From NCBI GenBank assembly GCA_936432065.2, contig OW386286.2, positions 262,651,987-262,715,986 on the forward strand: a stretch of DNA of 64,000 nucleotides. The letters run 5' to 3'. The notes beneath the pieces were generated by a model. It had not been told where the DNA came from, searched no databases, and was given only the letters and a program-made list of their open reading frames with translations. Both the position numbers and the translations under genes were made by a program. This document shows positions 11,082 through 22,674 of this stretch, one piece after another. How positions within the stretch are numbered: the stretch's first letter is position 1; each line of letters starts with the position of its first letter. This DNA comes from Rutpela maculata. Its lineage: Eukaryota > Arthropoda > Insecta > Coleoptera > Cerambycidae.

Positions 11082-13547
11082 CAGAGCTGGGCAAATACTT
11101 TGAAAAAGTATTTAAATATTAAATACTAAATAATTTCAGAAAATTGTATTCAGTATTTTCAAAAGATAAAAGTATTTAAATAATAAATAACAAAAGTAAT
11201 TAAATAGTTTAAACTTAGTATTTAAATACTTTCTGAATATTTAAATACTTTGATAACACTGAAATATTTTGAAGCATAGTTAAGTGTAAAAATAGCCTTT
11301 AATGGCTAAACTTTAGCCCAGTCGATGTAGGTATTTACCTACAAAAATTTGCAAACTGAATATATATACTTTTTAATAAGTTCGTGAAAGTGTATAGAAT
11401 AATATACTGAAAAGTTTACATTTCGCTCGGATGCAAAACATGAAAAAAAAAATATGAAAAATGTTTTTCATTCATTTTTTCAAAATTTTAAGTCAAGCTA
11501 GGAAAAAATAAAAAATGCAGATGGTTAGATAACGTATTTATGAACAAGAAATGTCCTAACAAAGTTTACCGCTAAAGCCACGGTTTTCCCGGAAAAAAAT
11601 AATCAAATGTAACGTTATAACTCGGAACGAGATACATGCGCGCACGCGCTTGAATGCGCATGCTTATGACACCGACGCACTAAATTACATGTTAGTAAAT
11701 CAGAATTTCTTCAATCTATGAGTGTTGGTTCATTTAAAAGATTGAAATTGCAGCTTTCTGATGCTTTTTTGTTTTAAACAATACAAGCAAATGATGGATG
11801 GAAAAAATATACTTATATATTATCACGCCCGAACTCAATCCTCGCAATAAAAAATATAGAAAAAAGTAAAAGCCCTTCAAAAAAAGTTTTTCTTCATTGA
11901 GATCTATTAAAAAGTATGTAAACTTCATGATTATTATGGTTTATTAAATTGTAGTAACGTTGATAAAAAAAAGTACATTTCAAATCATTTTAATTTCCTT
12001 GCTTGATGATTTTTTTGATAAATATGTATATTGAAGGCTGTAACTTGTCGAGAACTTGACCCATTGGAAAAAATAAAATATCACTATTTCGGAAAAAATG
12101 TATATTTTCAAGTTCAAACACAAATTCGTTTACTTGTATGCATTTTTTCGAAAGTATGATCAATCAGATCATGATAACAAATTGCGATTTTCACGATCTT
12201 ATCCTTATAACTATGAAAATATCTTTGATTGTTTTGAATATAAATTGTGGAACTTTTCCAATACATTAACAGATGAATCAGGAATTCATTGGATATAGCT
12301 GAAATGTGGATAGGTAATAAATACAATACAGTAAAGGCTCGTAAAAATTCATGCGAGCGATTCATCGGCTGTGTGATGTCTGTATGCGTTGATAATTATA
12401 TATTTTCTCTCCAGACTCACTATTTATCCTCCTATTCACTAAGAGATATGTTAAAAACGTGTAATCAGAAAGAGAAAAAAGCTTTATTTTACTCGTTAGA
12501 ACTGCTAAGAATTTTTAGAGGTTCCGTAGTATGCATTTAACCGTGCGCTTGGCCGCGCAGATTGGCAAAGTTATTTCATTATTTTTTTCCAGGAATACCG
12601 TGGCTTTGGCGATAAATTTTATTAGAATATTTTTTGTTCAGAAATATGTGGTCTATTCTATTTTTGTTTTTTTCTACCCTGCCTTAATTTAAAAATTTTG
12701 AAAAAAATGGATGAAAAAAAATTTTCTTTCCCCTTTTTTTTGTATAAAATGTTTTCTGTCGTCTGGGTTACTTTACCAAATTGTATTTCCTACTTTTGTA
12801 GAAATCAATAAAGACTTATTATTATCATTATCATTATTATATTAAATACTATTTGACTATTTGAGGTGTCAAAATTTTAGGTTTCATGACTTTCGTGAAC
12901 TTCTACAACACTATTTTAATACCTCTATACTTAATCAGTTCTAGTTGGGTATTGGACTTTTACTTATCCGTAGAGCTAGACCTTTGCGTCTTCTGCAAAT
13001 ACCCAAATAAAGCACAGAGACTAGTTCAACTGTTCTCTGTCACAATCACAAAACATGTGTGTTAACATTAACAGTTAACACTTACTGTCTATGTCTGCTC
13101 TCAACTAACTTTCTGGGAATTATTAAGACGTGAATGACTGAAGACTGAATGATGCAATGTATTTATTAACTACATAGTATAGTACATATCTTGATTCTTG
13201 ACGAGTATCTGCCTGTCTCTCTGGCGTATTTGATTATATTTGTTGTATTTATTTAAATGCTTTTGAGATTCATATACTTCTGAAAGTATTTAAATACTGT
13301 CAGAAAAGGATTTAAATACTTTTTTAGAAGTATTTAAATACTTCCCAGTTATTTAAATAGTTTAAGTATTTATAAATACTTTAGGATCATTTTCACAAAT
13401 ACTAAGTAGTAAATATTTCAGATAAAGTATTTGCAAGTATAAATACAAATACTTGTCGCAAGAAGTATTTAAATACTCGGTATTTAAATACTTTCTAGTA
13501 TTTAAATACTTATGAGGTATTTGTAAGTACATATTTGCCCAGCTCTG
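11082..13547. mobile_element. hAT-like element, 2466 bp, with perfect 8-bp target duplication
   Basis: Terminal inverted repeats CAGAGCTGGGCAAATA (11082-11097) and TATTTGCCCAGCTCTG (13532-13547) are perfect. The 8-bp duplication AGAGCATG flanks both ends (11074-11081, 13548-13555). Both subterminal regions are crowded with AGTATTTAAATACT motifs, more than ten on the right, a layout typical of transposase-binding subterminal repeats. Deeper inside, 11550-11615 pairs with 12575-12640 around AAAGCCACGG. Frames at 12098-12298 and 12289-12540 (+) show no hAT transposase motif that I can recognise, so the element is probably non-autonomous. Confidence 0.9.
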
Positions 13548-13555
13548 AGAGCATG

Positions 13556-14851
13556 AATATGACATAATGCCTAGTTGCCTTGGTTATAGACCCCCGAAAA
13601 TAGTTCGTTAAGGCGCGAATATAAAACCGCAAATTAATGTTATATATTCACTTCCGAATCAGACTTTGGCTCGTAAAGTCGTCAAATGTGGCTAGAATTT
13701 GAGCCCTGTATTTGTTTAGTAGTGTTGTTCAACTAATAATGGCGAATCTTACAAAATAGTTAAACAAAATATTAACAGTACCATTTGTCTTGTGCAGAAT
13801 TAATCAGAATCTGTGCCAGTGTTTAATATACGTAGAAGGGTATAATTTGGCTGTTAATTGTGGTGTCATCTGATGCCAATTTATATCTTTGTGCTGCAAC
13901 CATCCCTATAGTGTATGCTACAATGTAAAGCAGTTGTTGTAAGTACATAAACATTTGTTTTCCTACTTACGTTCATCAACGAATCCCGTTGTCAAGGGGT
14001 TATGACGCCGCTGGCAGTTTGCCGGCTTCTTAACACTTTCACCAGTAGTGAAGTGCGTATTTGTTACTTTGCATTCCACTAGATAACGTAGACCGGTTAT
14101 AATTTTTGCTTATCTGGTTTCGTCCTAATAAACAGACAGAATAGTTTTCGCGACTGGTACGTCTTATTTATTTAAAACTCATAAAGATATTTCCTCAGAA
14201 TAACCTACGTAACATGCATATTTTTGTACGCTTAAGTTAAGTTTATTACCTTGTTTTGGAATGCATAATTCTTGGTAATATATAGTTATTTATTCTTAAG
14301 CAGTTTGTTTATAGTTTTTCTTATATTAGGGGGATGAATTGTTCGTTTGTAATATTTAAATTTAATAATAATAATAATAACTTATTCCCAAGAAACTGTA
14401 CAGTTTATAATTAGGGATTAACATAATATACACATATAAATATTTAAACAAACAGTATATGATAAATATGACAAACAATAATACTCTGAATTGATCAATT
14501 TCCCATCTCATATTTCTTTCATTTTTACAAATTATCTTTTGCCATTATGTTATATTTATGTCTGTCTCTATTTGTGTACCTTTTATTTAAAATTTGTTTG
14601 TAATAATATTATTATTGTTAGCACATTTTCTATTTGTCCACACCCTGTATATCTCTCAATGCTCTACCGGTTTATTCATCTTCGTAATAAATTTTGTTAT
14701 TGTTAAATAGTTATTTTTTATTTCAAAAGTCCATTAATTTATTTATGAATTTTACTTTTAGAACTTTTATAAAATAGCCAATCTATTCTTTTTGTCTCTT
14801 TTTGGGGACTGTAATAAAGATAATTTCCTTTCAGAAGATAACAACGTTATA
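13556..14851. other. unassigned sequence with a short (AAT)n run
   Basis: No protein-like frame. A short AAT/ATA microsatellite sits at about 14364-14383. The rest is AT-rich without visible repeats. Confidence 0.4.
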
Positions 14852-15530
14852 ATTTTACTTCCACATCCAGTGGAAGTATAGTAACGACAAAAAATTTTAA
14901 AAAAATTTTTATTGTTCAAATAGGCTTAGAATGTCATGAAACGTCGAGATTTTAAGTTTGAGCCAAAAAAAAATTTCTGTCTGTCGGTCTGCCTGTCGGT
15001 CTGTCTAACTTTTTTTGTGCGCACGTTTACTCTGGAACCGTTTGAGATATTGACTTGAAATTTGGTACACATATGTACTTTAACGAGATCTAGAACTAGA
15101 TCATATTTTCATTTTGTTCCGTCGAAGGGTTAGGGGGTAAATTGGGGTAAATTTGGGGTAAATAGGTAAATCAAGCAGGTAAGAGTTCATAAAATTGGCA
15201 TTTAGTATATACAAGAGAAACTAAGATCCCAACAAAAAAATTTGGCATTAGCCACCACCATTACCACCCCCACCCCCATTATTAAGGGGGATGAAAAAAA
15301 AAATGTGATTTAGTGTGTGTACAAGAACCAGAAACCTCAAAATATTTTTTTATTTTATCCACCCCTACTACCACCCCCACCCCACTACCGATGTGGGGGT
15401 ATGGTTTTATGGGTTTTTGGGGTAGAGGATTTCAAATATTATATTATTAAAGTTCCATAAGCAATTATTTCCACATACAACATTTTTTCGTTGTGAGTGA
15501 CTTGGACAGAAAATCTGGATGTGGAAGTAG
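14852..15530. mobile_element. repeat family A, copy 1 (about 680 bp)
   Basis: Begins TTTTACTTCCACATCCAG and ends CTGGATGTGGAAGTAG, so it has short terminal inverted repeats of the ACTTCCACATCCAG type. The body carries a CTGTCTGTCGG run, a TGCGCACG..TTTACTCTGGAACCG segment and ATTTGGTACACATATG. The same landmarks occur at 20542-20755 and 35793-36206. Non-coding; class unknown. Confidence 0.75.
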
Positions 15531-16609
15531 TGATTCCTTGGGCAGCGGTTTTTAGACATAGTATCCGCTAGCGAAGTTTCCAATTTAAATTTGGATTCCA
15601 CCCCCCCCCCCCCCCCCTCTATATTTTTCGTTAATTTCATTATCACGCGAGAAAATAAATACATTTAATTATTTGCTTTATTTGTTCAAATTAGTCAGCT
15701 TTATTTTCCGAAATTAATACATTCGATTATAAATATGACAGCCATTAAATATTTCAATACTTTATGTTGCTTTCTAAATAACCCCAATATATGTTGAACC
15801 AGATTTCCTGAAAACAGTGTAATTTGCATATATATGTTCATACTAAATTACGCTGTTAAAATTACTATCTATGTAATTATCACAGATTATTACCACATGG
15901 CGCATATAAATTTCTGGCAGTAATTAAATTTAATTGTTAAAATGTTTATCAGAACTACACAGATAACGTCAGTGCAACAGCATACTTAATCCGAGCTTAT
16001 CAATAAATTTTCGCACCGAACATATTTTGACACCTCTAATCTGTTCGCATAATATTTGAGTTTCGTTAATTAATTCCAGCTGAGCATGCTTGTTGCTTGG
16101 TATTCCGTACACGGCACCCTCGATCATGGAGAATATGAAATATGTATAAAGTCCGACATTAAATGTAAAAAGAAATGTCGACAAGCATTACTTTTATTAA
16201 TTCCTTTGCAGATATTTCAGATTAAAATTTATTTATGTAGGGCGAGATGTAAACAGGAGGTTTATTTTGGTCTTTACCCAAATACGCAACGTATTTTGTT
16301 AGAGTTAAATTGTAACCGAACAAAAAAAGCACGTAGATTCGATCACTGAAATGTATTTTAAAAAACCGCTGCCCAAGGAATCACTACTTCCACATCCAGA
16401 TTTTTTTATCCAAGTCACTCACAACGAAAAAGTTTTGTATGTGGAAATAATTGTAATTAATAATATAATATTTGAAATCCTCTAACCCAAAAACCCATAA
16501 AACGATACCCCACATCGGTATTGGGGTGGGGGTGGTGAAAGGGGGTGGTAGTGGGGGTGGATGAAGTAAAAAAATATTTTGAGGTTTCTGGTTCTTGTAC
16601 ACACACTAA
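15310..16609. repeat. 1.3 kb inverted repeat formed by two opposed family A ends
   Basis: Bases 15310-15565 are repeated inverted at 16355-16609 (GGTTCTTGTACACACACTAA, ACCCATAAAACGATACCCCA, CCTTGGGCAGCGGTTTTT are shared landmarks). The spacer holds a poly-C run at 15600-15617 and no recognised gene. A frame at 15969-16184 (minus, 71 residues) has no known motif. Confidence 0.75.
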
Positions 16610-17330
16610 GGGCCGGTTTTATAGGTACAGCTTAAACCAAAGTTTAACTAGAAGTTTAAGGTGAGCGGTTTCGTGAACGTAATTCGAGAATTTCTCCTGA
16701 ACCGATTGAAAAACTATTTTTATATTCTTTTAGAGACAGCTTTATAGCTTGTACTAGGCTATTTAAAACTAAAAAAAGACAACATTTTTTTAATTGTACG
16801 AAAATCAAAAAAAAATATTTTTTTGAATTTTCAATAGTCTGGTACCATTCTATAATGTTGTCTCTAAAGGCCTATCAAAAAATTTTTTGAATCGGTTCAG
16901 GGATGTAAGAGAAATTCTCGAACTACGAAATAATTTTCTTAAGCACGGCACCGGCACCCTTAAACTGAAGTTTTACTGGAGGTTTTAGATTTTACTGTTC
17001 GCTAAAATGCCGTTTTATAGGTGCTTGTCAAGATCGTCAGTTCTATCGCCATTTTGTTAGTTGGTAGCATAGTGACAAATTGGCGATTGATGTCATTTTC
17101 ATTACTGGTACTTTTCGCGATGGGTGAAAGATCTTTGAATTTCAACGTCAACGAAATCAAACTATTGATTGAATTAATGAAAAAGCGTAAAGATGTAATC
17201 GAATGCAAGAAAAGTGATTCGGTTACTTGGAAGGATAAAACAAATGTTAGTCGAGTTAAATGTGGACTAATATGTTCTAATACTATATGCACACATTCTT
17301 TAGATATTCGAAATAGATCTATATAAATTC
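16610..17330. mobile_element. Harbinger-type element, left end with Myb/SANT gene start
   Basis: The end GGGCCGGTTTTATAGG at 16610 directly follows TAA (16607-16609), the target type used by PIF/Harbinger transposons, and it cuts into the inverted family A arm at exactly that triplet. Between 16680 and 16930 a shorter fold-back is present (two opposed TCTCCTGAACCGATT-like blocks). The regulatory gene start follows at 17120. I could not find the matching right end, so the element is truncated or its end has decayed. Confidence 0.6.
17120..17326 (+). pseudogene. truncated Myb/SANT-like protein of a Harbinger element
   Basis: From Met 17120 the product begins MGERSLNFNVNEIKLLIEL and continues KKRKDVIECKKSDSVTWKDK. 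This matches the first helices of the Myb/SANT-like DNA-binding domain (Myb_DNA-bind_5 type) encoded by the accessory gene of many insect Harbinger transposons, where a W of this kind is followed by a K-rich segment. After residue about 41 the similarity ends, suggesting a frameshift or deletion. Only 68 residues remain, so DNA binding is unlikely. The accessory protein normally helps move the transposase to the nucleus and to the element ends. Confidence 0.65.
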
Positions 17331-18175
17331 TTTGTTATTCCATATCTTGGTCTCTCTCGGAATTTTCGCCCACGACGAGCTGCTTCTTTTATAATTATAA
17401 CACCATCTTCATCGCTTGATAAAAGTCCTCAAAAATATCGAAAATCTCCATTTTCTGTAACTTTTTCTTTACAGAATATATAATAGGCAATTATTTGTAG
17501 GTTAAGTTGAATTTTGAAGTTTGCATTGAGTGCAACATCCTTCAAAATATTGCTAATTAATCAACGTAAGCGTGCATAAACTAAATATTTCCCAAATGAA
17601 CAAATTCCTAATATACTTTTATACTCAAGTTTTTATTAATAGGTACATACACTTTTTTTTATATAAGTTAAGTAACAATCATTATTATTTTATGATATTA
17701 ATTGACGGTGATGCGTTCTATAAACTACTTTTGTCTCGTGGCCATAGAAACGGACGTGGTAGATGCTGATTTGACTTTTGTCAGCATCTAGCATAAGATT
17801 CTTGTTCAGTTCATCAGCACGAACAAGGACATTGGTGTTCTAGAGAATTTTGCACCTTTTACAAATTCATTGAATGCATCCCAAGATACTGTTAAGGATT
17901 ATCAAAAATAATTCCTATTTATAAAAATTGAAATAATAATAATAATAAAAATGAGCTATCAAATTAGAATTGCTTTACTGTGTGTAATGTCGAAGATTTT
18001 AGATGTACTTCCAATACAGTACTTTGAATGTAATTACTTACTATGTTAAGAACAATTTGGTGTAAGGAATAATCATTATTCTGAACAAGCTATTATGTCC
18101 GATGGACATGATTGTTGAAGGAATTGAGAATAAAAGGTACGTGAATAATTTATTGTGATTTAAGGAAGATTTTTG
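17327..18175. other. unassigned sequence with one perfect short hairpin
   Basis: No protein-like frame. TAGATGCTGA (17760-17769) pairs perfectly with TCAGCATCTA (17781-17790) over an 11-base loop. Its role is unknown. Confidence 0.45.
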
Positions 18176-18532
18176 CAGGGGCTTAGCGAAGGGGGTGTAT
18201 AGTATTAGAACGTACTCCCCAACTTTGTCAGACTTGGCAAAAGTTGGAAATTTGAGACGCAAGTTGCCAATTTTTATTTTAAATTTTTTTTTCTAGAATT
18301 TCTCCCTCCCCCGCTCATTAACTTTTATAGATTTTCTGCCTCCCGCTTATCAACTTTTCTTTCGGTGGAACTAGGAAAAAGTTGGGTAAAAGTAGGAAAT
18401 TCGAGTTCTCATCCATTTTTTTTTTTTTGAGGAATCATTATGTAATTATTTACAGAGTTGGCTTTTGAAGTCTTACGAAGTTGGCAAATTTGAAAAATAA
18501 CCCCCCAAAAAAGTTGGCTCGCTACGCCCCTG
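18176..18532. mobile_element. hAT-type MITE, 357 bp
   Basis: Terminal inverted repeats CAGGGGCTTAGCGA (18176) and TCGCTACGCCCCTG (ending 18532) match at 13 of 14 positions. Eight-bp flanks GATTTTTG and GACTTTTG differ at one base. Non-coding. Confidence 0.85.
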
Positions 18533-18961
18533 GACTTTTGATTGCATTTTACATAACATCTTGCTAAACAAACTCTAAATTTGATTTTGTGCAAAAGATT
18601 ATTTCCCTAATAAATATTCATATCAGCCGAAGAATGTTTTCAACGACAACGGTATGAACTGAGACTTTTATTGAACAATTTACTTGTACAAACAAATTAT
18701 ACATCAGCATGCTATCGCTCATGTTGTTGTTTTCAATGCTGTTAATGATGATGATTTCATTGCTTGATGATTTTTAATTGAGATGCGATAATTTTTTGTA
18801 GATTTACGTAAAACCTGGTACATTGGCGGAAACCGAAAAGTAAACGACTATTTATATTATGTACTGTGGACTAAAGGTATATTATTATAAAGTGAGGTTA
18901 TGATGTATTATTTGTTTATCCTCCAGGCAGGGACCTTGAAATATGTGAAGCTACTGAAAAG

Positions 18962-19366
18962 AAATGGAGGTCCGATTAGGTTCTTTGCTTATATCTCGCT
19001 AACCATTAGCGATATTGGAATTGTTTCACATAAAAATTAAAAAAAAAAATCTCTAAAAAGTAAGAAATAAGATTTCACTCAGTTTTACAAATACCTGTCT
19101 CTTACCTATTAGTGGAAAGTAGCAAGATACTGTACCTTATTACCAAATATCAATTTCAAATCTGTGCAAAACGTATTTTTGAAATTAGTAATTTTTTTTG
19201 CACCGACTTCAATTTGATATTTAGTAATAAGGTACAGTTCCTTGCTACTTTCCACTAAGGTATTTGGTAAAACTGAGGGAAATTTTATTTCTTACTTTTT
19301 AGAGATTCCAATATCGCTAATGGTTAGCGAGATATAAGCAAGAAACCTAATCGGACCTCCATTCCT
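18962..19366. repeat. 405-bp palindrome
   Basis: Left arm from 18962 (AATGGAGGTCCGATTAGG) is mirrored by CCTAATCGGACCTCCATT ending near 19364. Pairing runs through AACCATTAGCGATATTGGAA and AAGGTACAGT to a short centre near 19170-19185. It may be a MITE or the joined ends of a larger element. A related motif (GTGGTTAGCGA) recurs near 62200. Confidence 0.8.
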
Positions 19367-20446
19367 CTGAGATGGAGGCTAGAACGCAATATATTGAACT
19401 CGGGATTTTTGACATGTTTAAAAGTTTGCCTGAGTGAATATATTTACAAAGTTGCAAAATTTTATCAGTTATTTCCTCCGGAAGTCAAAATTTGTTCCTA
19501 TTGCACTACAGTATGCACCTTACCTTCAAACTGCTATAATATATTAGTGTTGTTCAGAAAAAATTGAGTCTCCTTCAAGTAAGCTAGCTAAGAATTGTTG
19601 AATAAAATTTTACCGCCGCGCCGCCCAGTTAATTGAACTTTATTACCTAATATCCTTGATTGAACAAATATAAAAACATACATACTGGCCGACCTTTTTT
19701 AGTTTATTTTATTTTTTTTTAAATAGGTTAAAAAGCAATATTTTATTACCGAAAAGGGGAAAGTTTTATTCCAAACTATTTTTTATTTCTTAACTTTCAA
19801 CGTAATCTTACTAATAGAAATAACGTCCAATAACTGGTATTATTAGAATTTGATTAGCAGATTAAAAATCACCTTAAATTGTTTAATTACTTTAGCAGCT
19901 GCCTGTGCTATCCAGTATGAAACAAAGTTGAAAAAGAAATGAACAAATCCCACAGGAGTTGATAAACCTGCCACATTAAGCGTAGTTGGTGGACCCTCAA
20001 ATAATATAACGAGGCCATCATTCATCGTTATCTCATGCTCATTCGTTTCATATGAAATATTTTTATGTCAAAATTTAGTCAAACAGCTAACATAAGCTAT
20101 TTTGCTCGTGTACCTTCATTTATTTGATATATGAAACTTAATGGCCGTAAGATGGAACACTGAAGCACACCATAAATAAAACTAAGGGGCTGTTTAATAC
20201 ATTTGTGAATTATTTAGGTAATCATCTATTTAGAAAATTCAATGAATATTCTTGATTACATAAAATGGGGAATATGAAAAATTATCGCTCTACAGCTACT
20301 GTTAAAGAAGTAAAATGGGGTTGTATACAAGACTCAATGACGGCGACATCAAAAATGAGGTTTAGTGTGCATAAATTCTACAAAACAGGTTATTCTCCCA
20401 TTTTTTTATTTTAAAATTTAAAACTATGAAAAAACTAAAAAAAAAC
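19367..20446. other. unassigned sequence
   Basis: Nothing recognised. The minus frame 19843-20025 (60 residues, with a GFVHFFFNF segment) matches no family I know and lacks context. Confidence 0.4.
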
Positions 20447-20755
20447 ATTATACTCTTCCCCGATTTATTGAACCTTTTATATAATTGTTACACATCCTAT
20501 AGAATATTCTTCGCAATTGTTTGTAAATAATGTTACTCCGCATTTTACTTCCACATCCAGTGGAACTATAGTAACGACAAAAAATTTTTGAAATTTTTTA
20601 CTTTTCAAGATTTTAAGTTTGAGCAAAAAAAATTTCTGTCTGTCGGTTTGTCTGTATCTTTTTTTCTGCGCACGATTACTCTGGAACCGTTTAAGATATT
20701 GACTTAAAATTTGGTACACGTATGTATTTCAACGAGATCTGGAAAAAATCCTAAA
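20447..20755. repeat. fragments of composite repeat S and of family A, abutting
   Basis: Bases 20447-20541 match the outer end of repeat family S (TTATATAATTGTTACACAT, ATTCTTCGCA) seen at 23761 and, inverted, at 29075-29150. Family A starts at 20542 with TTTTACTTCCACATCCAG and is lost after about 20755. One inserted next to or into the other. Confidence 0.7.
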
Positions 20756-21414
20756 ACATATAAGCATTTCCACTTTCATCACAGATCAATGAAAATACCC
20801 ATTGCCGAAGTTAATGTACAACTTAAGTAAAATTACTAAATAAAGTAAGTTTTACATAAGTTTTATAAATTTTCCTAGAACAAACATCAATACATATTAA
20901 GAAGTGTTTATCTACGTGCATAATAAAATATACTTATTATAAACTTCAGTGATTAATAGCATTAATGCACTAAAGGATAAAGGGATGAAATAGTTTTAAA
21001 AAATTAGTGTTTTTAATATTTGAAAACTAAATCCACGTTTTAACTTAATTTTTTGAATATATTGTGTAATACTTTTCTAAAATTATTTTTATGAAGTATT
21101 TTCATCAACAATAAATAACAACAACATGCAAATGTCAAATTTCATTTTCGAAGGTAAAATTGAAGAAGAATGCATGTGGAATGAGATGCTATTCATTTTG
21201 ACAGTAAAATCTTTAAAAATGTAAACTTTTTAAAAAAATTTCGGGTTTTCATCAACCTTCATAATATCAGGTGAAAAATAAACCATCAAATACCAGGTGG
21301 GGATCTTAAGAGACTCCACACTATTTTTTTATTGCTAGCACCATTTTATGAATCGTTTACCTAATGAGAAAGTTTTCTATTTTAGAAATATCATGTACAT
21401 TCAACCTCATTTAG
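20756..21414. other. unassigned AT-rich sequence
   Basis: No protein-like frame and no repeat detected by eye. Confidence 0.4.
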
Positions 21415-21705
21415 TAGTCTTTCAGTTAACTAGCGAAACAAAAAATCGTATCCTGAACACGTTCACTTATGTTCATTTAGCTTTAAAAATGCGTACTTTT
21501 CGAGATATGAAAGTCTAAGTGAAAATAAACACGAAAAAAGGTATATATATGTATATATCTCAAAAATCATGTCTTTTTTTTCTGCGCATAAGCAAAAAAT
21601 TGTTCTAAATGTTGAGTACTTACTATCTATGCAAATAAATTGCTGTTCAAAATCTTTCTTTAAAACGGCGTTTTTTTTCCTAATTTGAGTGGACTATGTA
21701 GTTAA
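21415..21705. repeat. partial copy of the palindrome family at 38486-40735
   Basis: Shares ordered landmarks with 39970-40225: TTATGTTCATTTAGC, GCGTACTTTTCGAGATAT, TATATATATGTATATATCTC, TCTGCGCATAAGCAAAA and CCTAATTTGAGTGGACTAT. It represents one arm only. Confidence 0.75.
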
Positions 21706-21937
21706 TCACATTGTTGGCACAAAACTTTTTTTGACTTGTGATTCTTACAAACATGCTTTTTGCAATTCATGCAGGTTGGGTTTATCTTTAGATCTAGGAC
21801 ACATATAACAGCGTAATCTCTTTTTTTCTGGTGGTTGCGTTACGTTTTTTATATAATTTATTTCCGTGCTTATTTTGTAACGCATATTTTTTATTTTCTT
21901 TTTATATCGATTCCCAATAGTTTGAGGATCAACGTCA
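21702..21937 (-). pseudogene. piggyBac transposase C-terminal zinc-finger remnant
   Basis: On the minus strand the frame reads PPEKKRLRCYMCPRSKDK, and one base out of frame continues CMNCKKHVCKNHKSKK and VLCQQCD before a stop at 21702. The C-x-x-C, C-x-x-C, C-x-x-H, C-x-x-C spacing, the preceding basic stretch and the immediate stop match the C-terminal cysteine-rich domain of piggyBac transposases, which binds the element ends. One frameshift and the loss of the catalytic core make it a relic. It ends 140-150 bp before the TPST exon acceptor. Confidence 0.7.
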
Positions 21938-21979
21938 CGGAGCCCCATAGAAAACTCATAGTTTTTCATGGGGCTCCGT
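21937..21979. repeat. 12-bp perfect hairpin
   Basis: ACGGAGCCCCAT (21937-21948) pairs with ATGGGGCTCCGT (21968-21979); the loop side adds AGAAAA against TTTTTC. It is followed by a run of T. It is GC-rich in an AT-rich setting and lies 144 bp upstream of a TPST splice acceptor; a piggyBac-like hairpin end or an RNA structure are both possible. Confidence 0.7.
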
Positions 21980-22122
21980 TTTTTTTTTTAATATTAAGCA
22001 TGGCGAGACCCCGCCTGGTATTAGAAAGGTAAAAGCGAATATTTGCCAATGCTCAGGCTCATGAAGTCGCCAGTTTCTGAATTCATGTAAAGAATTTTTA
22101 AAAATGTTAATTTTTGTTTCAG

Positions 22123-22674
22123 ATGCGGCCAAGAAACCCGGGTGATTCCCCGTCTCCTCCAAATGCGCTTCCATTGGCTGAAGTCAGAGAAAGAATCGAT
22201 GAGGCTAGAACAAGCCGGCATCACGAAATCAGTCCTTGATTCAGCAATCGCGGCCTTCACCTTAGAGATAATAGCCAAGCACGGCGAACCAGCGTCCAGG
22301 CTTTGCAACAAAGACCCGTTGACGATTAAAATGGGCACGTATGTGATAGACTTATTTCCGAACGCTAAGTTCATATTTATGGTTCGCGACGGTCGTGCCA
22401 CGGCACACTCGATTATATCTAGGAAAGTGACGATCACCGGCTTCGACCTAACCAGTTATAGGCAGTGCATGAAAAAGTGGAATAGTGCCGTCGAGGCGAT
22501 GAACAATCAGTGCAGGGAGCTCGGACCGAATAAGTGCCTTCGAGTGCCCTACGAACAGTTGGTGCTTCATCCCAAAGAGTGGATGGAGAAGGTACTTAAG
22601 TTCCTCGATATTCCTTGGAACGAGTCGGTGTTACACCACGAGGACTTTATTAATAATGGAATTGAGCTCAGCAA
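22123..22674 (+). CDS. TPST: tyrosylprotein sulfotransferase, penultimate coding exon
   Basis: TPST is a type II Golgi membrane enzyme that transfers sulfate from PAPS to tyrosines of secreted and membrane proteins. This exon encodes about 184 residues of the lumenal catalytic domain. The acceptor TTTTTGTTTCAG ends at 22122; the first base completes an Arg codon, followed by CGQETRVIPR. That segment holds the Glu of the catalytic base (Glu99 in human TPST2) and the following Arg residues. The position before it is Gln where vertebrates have Glu. The 3'-phosphosulfate-binding block is at about 22378-22440 (FMVRDGRATAHSIISRK). PYEQLVLHP and the IPWNESVLHHE segment are also typical. The exon ends in LS plus two bases of a Lys codon before GTAAGT (22675). 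The transmembrane anchor and the PRSGTT loop must be on exons left of this window. Codons are intact and clearly richer in GC than the surroundings, as expected for a selected gene. Confidence 0.96.

Noticed and set aside
19843..20025. 60-codon minus frame with a hydrophobic segment as a small membrane protein
   Set aside because: No known family, no supporting context and intronic position; length is within chance for this composition.
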